From assembly GCA_019419405.1 (NCBI GenBank), contig DYAA01000136.1:1-8532 (forward strand): a DNA stretch of 8,532 nucleotides, given 5' to 3'. This document shows positions 6,015 to 8,532 of this stretch, one piece after another (the first letter of the stretch is position 1; each line of letters starts with the position of its first letter). The stretch comes from Collinsella sp. GTDB taxonomy: Bacteria; Actinomycetota; Coriobacteriia; Coriobacteriales; Coriobacteriaceae. The notes below the pieces were generated by a model. That model was not told the DNA's origin. It worked only from the letters and a program-made list of their open reading frames with translations, and ran no database searches. The position numbers and the translations under genes were made by a program.

Positions 6015-6914
6015 GTGTCCGATCGTCCCAAGGCATCTGCTCCCAAGACGCCTGCGCGCAAAGCTGCCACTGCGGGAGCGCCTGCAGCGAAGAGCGGCAC
6101 CGGTTCGTGGCTGGCGGGCTTTATTACCCGTGCCGCCGCCGGTATCGTCTACGCCGTTGTCTTTATCCTGTGCCTGGTTTTGGGTATCGTGCCCACGGCC
6201 ATCTTTGTTTCTGTCATGAGCGGTCTGTGCTGCTATGAGTTTTTCCGTATGACAAGGCTCGATGGCAAGATGGCTAACGAGCGCATGGGTATCGCTGCCG
6301 CCGTACTCTTTCCGCTGTCGGCGTTGGGCGATTCGATGTTGCTGAATGCCCTGCTTTTTGCCCTGATGCTCGCTGTGGGCATTTGGTATGTCTGGTCGCC
6401 GCGTACCCGCATCTCTGATGTGGCAGTGACGCTCATGGGTCCCATCTACACTGGCTTTATGCTGTCGGCTATCGTGCTGCTGCGCGATGCCGTGCCCGGT
6501 TTTGCCGGTGCCCTGCTTTCAGTGGGCGTTTGCGCGTCCCTTTGGGTCTCCGATTCGTTTGCCTACATCGTGGGCAGCCGTATCGGCAAGCACAAGATGG
6601 TTCCCAAGATTTCTCCCAAAAAGAGCTGGGAGGGGTTTGTCGGCGGCATCCTGGGCTCGGTTTTGATTTGGCTCATCCTGTGGGCGACGCACTTCTACAA
6701 GCTCAGCCTGCCCTATGCGCTGCTGTGCGGCGTGGTTGTGTCCATTCTGGGCGTTATCGGCGACCTTATCGAGTCGCGCATCAAGCGCGGTGTGGGCGTC
6801 AAGGATTCCGGCAACCTTATCCCGGGCCACGGCGGCATGCTCGATCGTAGCGATTCGCTTATCTTCGGCTGTATCACCGCGCAGCTGTTGCTGATGATCG
6901 GAGGCGTGCTGTAA
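6015..6914 (+). CDS. cdsA: Phosphatidate cytidylyltransferase (CDP-diacylglycerol synthase)
   Basis: CdsA is a polytopic membrane enzyme that converts phosphatidic acid and CTP to CDP-diacylglycerol, the branch-point precursor of phospholipids. The 299-residue protein begins with a cytoplasmic tail of about 33 residues rich in Ala, Pro and Lys. Several hydrophobic segments follow, from roughly residue 35 on. The C-terminal signature is complete at residues 254-280: SRIKRGVGVKDSGNLIPG continuing into HGGMLDRSD, with the metal-binding aspartates. An upstream SPKKSWEGFVGG segment is also typical. The GTG start lies 2 nt after the uppS stop, with SD GAGGAGG (6001-6007) 7 nt upstream inside uppS. 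Its stop overlaps the dxr start by one base. Its place between uppS and dxr is the usual one for this lipid-carrier cluster. Confidence 0.96.
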   Translation: MSDRPKASAPKTPARKAATAGAPAAKSGTGSWLAGFITRAAAGIVYAVVFILCLVLGIVPTAIFVSVMSGLCCYEFFRMTRLDGKMANERMGIAAAVLFPLSALGDSMLLNALLFALMLAVGIWYVWSPRTRISDVAVTLMGPIYTGFMLSAIVLLRDAVPGFAGALLSVGVCASLWVSDSFAYIVGSRIGKHKMVPKISPKKSWEGFVGGILGSVLIWLILWATHFYKLSLPYALLCGVVVSILGVIGDLIESRIKRGVGVKDSGNLIPGHGGMLDRSDSLIFGCITAQLLLMIGGVL

Positions 6915-8101
6915 TGTCTTTCCAGACGACGTATGGCTCCGATGGACGTCTCCGCGTTGCCATCCTGGGCTGTACAGGCTCTATCGGCACCCAGGCGCTC
7001 GATGTGTGCCGCCAGCATGCCGATCGCCTGCAGGTGACGGCGCTGTCCGTTAACTCCAGTACCTCTGAGCTCGTTGCCGCTGCCCGTGAGTTCTCGGTTC
7101 CGGCGGTTGCCGTGGCCGATGCCGCTCATGGCGATGACGCCGTGCTGCAGGAGTTGCCCGAGGGAACGAAGCTCGGCGTTGGCGCGCAGGCGGTTTGCGA
7201 GCTCGCGCGTCGCGACGATGTCGACTGCGTGCTCGTCGCTATTGTGGGCGCCGCCGGTCTCGAGGCGAGCCATGCGGCCTTGACCTCGAATAAGCGCCTT
7301 GCCCTTGCCAACAAGGAGTCCCTCGTCGTCGGTGGCGACTTGCTTATGCCGTTGGCGCAACCGGGCCAGCTTATTCCAGTCGACTCTGAGCACTCCGCCA
7401 TTTACCAGTGCTATCTGGGGGAGAACCCGCGCGAGGCTCATTGTATTTGGCTCACCTGCTCGGGCGGTCCGTTCTTTGGCTGCACGCGCGACGAGCTCGA
7501 TCGCGTGACGCGTGCCGATGCCCTCGCGCATCCCACGTGGGCCATGGGTGCCAAGATCACCATTGACTCCGCCACCCTCATGAACAAGGGCCTGGAGCGC
7601 ATTGAGGCCATGCATCTGTTTAACTGCGATCTCGATTTCATTAACGTGGTCGTGCAGCGTCAGTCCAAGATTCACTCTATGGTCGAGTTCGCCGACGGCT
7701 CCGTGATGGCGCATCTCGGTGCATCCGACATGCGTATTCCCATCCAGTTCGCGTTCTCGTATCCCGAGCGTTGGGATACCCCGGCGCCTCGTATCGATTT
7801 CCGCGAGCTGGGGCAGCTCACGTTTGATGCTGCCGACATGGATACCTTCCGCTGTCTGGCACTGGCCGAACGCGCCGGCAAGACGGGTGGCACCATGCCG
7901 TGCGTGCTCAATGCCGCCAACGAGGTCGCCGTCGATGCCTTCCTGCACGATGGCTGCAGCTTTACCGATATCGATCGCATTGTGGAATCCTGCATGGATG
8001 CCCACGATATGCAGGCGATCGATTCGTTTGAGCAGCTTCGCGACATCGATTCGTGGGCGCGTGAAAAAGCTGCGCAGGTGCTCGCCGCAACCCGTTCCTA
8101 A
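6914..8101 (+). CDS. dxr: 1-deoxy-D-xylulose 5-phosphate reductoisomerase
   Basis: Dxr catalyses the first committed step of the MEP isoprenoid pathway, converting DXP to 2-C-methyl-D-erythritol 4-phosphate with NADPH and a divalent metal; it is the target of fosmidomycin. The 395 residues match the family (398 in E. coli). GCTGSIG (19-25) is the NADPH-binding loop. LANKESLVVGG is conserved, and D157 and E159 in PVDSEHSA and E228 in MNKGLERIEAM correspond to the metal ligands D150, E152 and E231 of E. coli. LTCSGGPFF and HPTWAMGAKITIDSATLMN form the substrate site and flexible loop region. The stop and start are fused in TAATG with cdsA, and SD GGAGG (6900-6904) lies 9 nt upstream. The product ultimately supplies isopentenyl diphosphate for UppS two genes upstream, so the operon couples precursor and use. 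Confidence 0.97.
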   Translation: MSFQTTYGSDGRLRVAILGCTGSIGTQALDVCRQHADRLQVTALSVNSSTSELVAAAREFSVPAVAVADAAHGDDAVLQELPEGTKLGVGAQAVCELARRDDVDCVLVAIVGAAGLEASHAALTSNKRLALANKESLVVGGDLLMPLAQPGQLIPVDSEHSAIYQCYLGENPREAHCIWLTCSGGPFFGCTRDELDRVTRADALAHPTWAMGAKITIDSATLMNKGLERIEAMHLFNCDLDFINVVVQRQSKIHSMVEFADGSVMAHLGASDMRIPIQFAFSYPERWDTPAPRIDFRELGQLTFDAADMDTFRCLALAERAGKTGGTMPCVLNAANEVAVDAFLHDGCSFTDIDRIVESCMDAHDMQAIDSFEQLRDIDSWAREKAAQVLAATRS

Positions 8102-8126
8102 CCCATAAGGATTGCTTTTTCGTTTT

Positions 8127-8532
8127 ATGGATACTGTTCTGAGCGTTCTCTCATCGGTCTTTTGGGGCCTGTTGATGCTTTCCGTCCTCGTGTTTTTGCA
8201 CGAGGGCGGCCACTTTTTGGCGGCGCGTGCCTGCGGCGTCCGGGTGACTGAGTTCTTCTTGGGCCTGCCGTGCCGCTTTGATATCCATCACACATCGCGT
8301 CGCATTGGAACCAAGTTTGGCGTGACCCCGCTGCTGCTGGGTGGCTACGCTGCCATCTGCGGTATGGATCCGACCGATGTTTCGTGCGCCGATCGCGTGC
8401 TCGCGGCTATCTATCGTCATGGTCGCGTGACCGTGGCCGACCTTGCTGTCGAGCTCGAGCTTTCCGAGGAGGTTGTGCTCGAGGCATGCGCCCTTTTGCT
8501 GGGCTGGGGCTCCATCGCGCCCTGGTATGAGG
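8127..8532 (+). CDS. rseP: RseP/RasP-like M50 site-2 protease with winged-helix-like insert, 3' partial
   Basis: Site-2 proteases of this family cut membrane-spanning regulators such as anti-sigma factors and remnant signal peptides within the membrane. The frame is open to the window end (135 codons plus one base). A first membrane segment (about residues 8-33) carries the zinc site H25-E26-G27-G28-H29 with FLAAR following, and LLLGGYAAICGM (residues 69-80) matches the family's LGGYVKMxGM loop. After that, where a PDZ or short beta region is expected, residues 86-134 instead look like a winged helix-turn-helix. No in-frame stop occurs from 8109 onward. ATG 8127 is the best start, but the only SD-like AAGGA (8107-8111) is 15 nt away, and an in-frame TTG at 8112 directly abuts it; neither spacing is good. 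The order dxr-rseP is the standard one. Protease identity is secure, substrate unknown. Confidence 0.9.
   Translation, partial: MDTVLSVLSSVFWGLLMLSVLVFLHEGGHFLAARACGVRVTEFFLGLPCRFDIHHTSRRIGTKFGVTPLLLGGYAAICGMDPTDVSCADRVLAAIYRHGRVTVADLAVELELSEEVVLEACALLLGWGSIAPWYE
8382..8528 (+). other. Winged helix-turn-helix-like segment inside the RseP homologue
   Basis: Residues 86-134 read as helix (CADRVLAAIYRHG), turn, helix (TVADLAVELE), turn, longer helix (SEEVVLEACALLLGWG) and then GSIAPWY as a wing strand. This pattern is common in DNA-binding winged-helix domains such as the DeoR- and MarR-like folds. It follows the GGY loop of the protease directly, a region expected to face the cytoplasm. The fold is inferred by eye; the window ends before the domain border on the C-terminal side. 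Confidence 0.5.

Noticed and set aside
6713..8005. A 430-codon open frame on the - strand across cdsA and dxr
   Set aside because: It is antisense to two certain genes, has no recognisable domains, and its composition follows from the codon bias of the + strand.

Overview
This window is a compact, GC-rich bacterial chromosome segment with every gene on the + strand. It carries ten protein genes: trmFO (start cut off by the window), a tyrosine recombinase of the XerC/XerD family, rpsB, tsf, pyrH, frr, uppS, cdsA, dxr, and rseP (end cut off by the window). No tRNA, rRNA, CRISPR array, insertion sequence or integrase-type mobile element was seen. Codon choice (heavy use of GAG, AAG, CGC, GAC), high-GC third positions and this particular gene set suggest a Coriobacteriia-type actinobacterium, most like Collinsella. 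That assignment is inference from overall resemblance, not a database result.

Region 1 (1-1974): the C-terminal part of the tRNA m5U54 methyltransferase TrmFO is followed, with the reading frames touching, by a Xer recombinase. The recombinase has all six catalytic residues but no ATG, GTG or TTG where its homology and its Shine-Dalgarno (SD) sequence place the start. Region 2 (1975-3895): a weak terminator-like hairpin, a strong extended -10 promoter and a structured leader of about 135 nt precede rpsB-tsf (ribosomal protein S2 and elongation factor Ts). This unit ends at a strong intrinsic terminator. Region 3 (3896-8532): a small inverted repeat and a second extended -10 promoter precede a tightly packed operon, pyrH-frr-uppS-cdsA-dxr-rseP. 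Gaps are 2 nt, 1 nt, 2 nt, a 1-nt overlap and 25 nt.

The genes join translation (S2, EF-Ts, ribosome recycling factor, tRNA modification) with UMP supply and the envelope. UppS makes the polyprenyl carrier lipid, CdsA makes CDP-diacylglycerol, Dxr starts the MEP isoprenoid pathway that feeds UppS, and RseP is an intramembrane protease. The order matches the Bacillus order from trmFO to rasP, except that the hslV-hslU-codY block between the recombinase and rpsB is absent.

The window is mostly housekeeping. The points most worth following up are a winged-helix-like segment inserted in the RseP homologue, the apparently lost start codon of the Xer gene, and the possible regulatory RNA folds in the rpsB leader.
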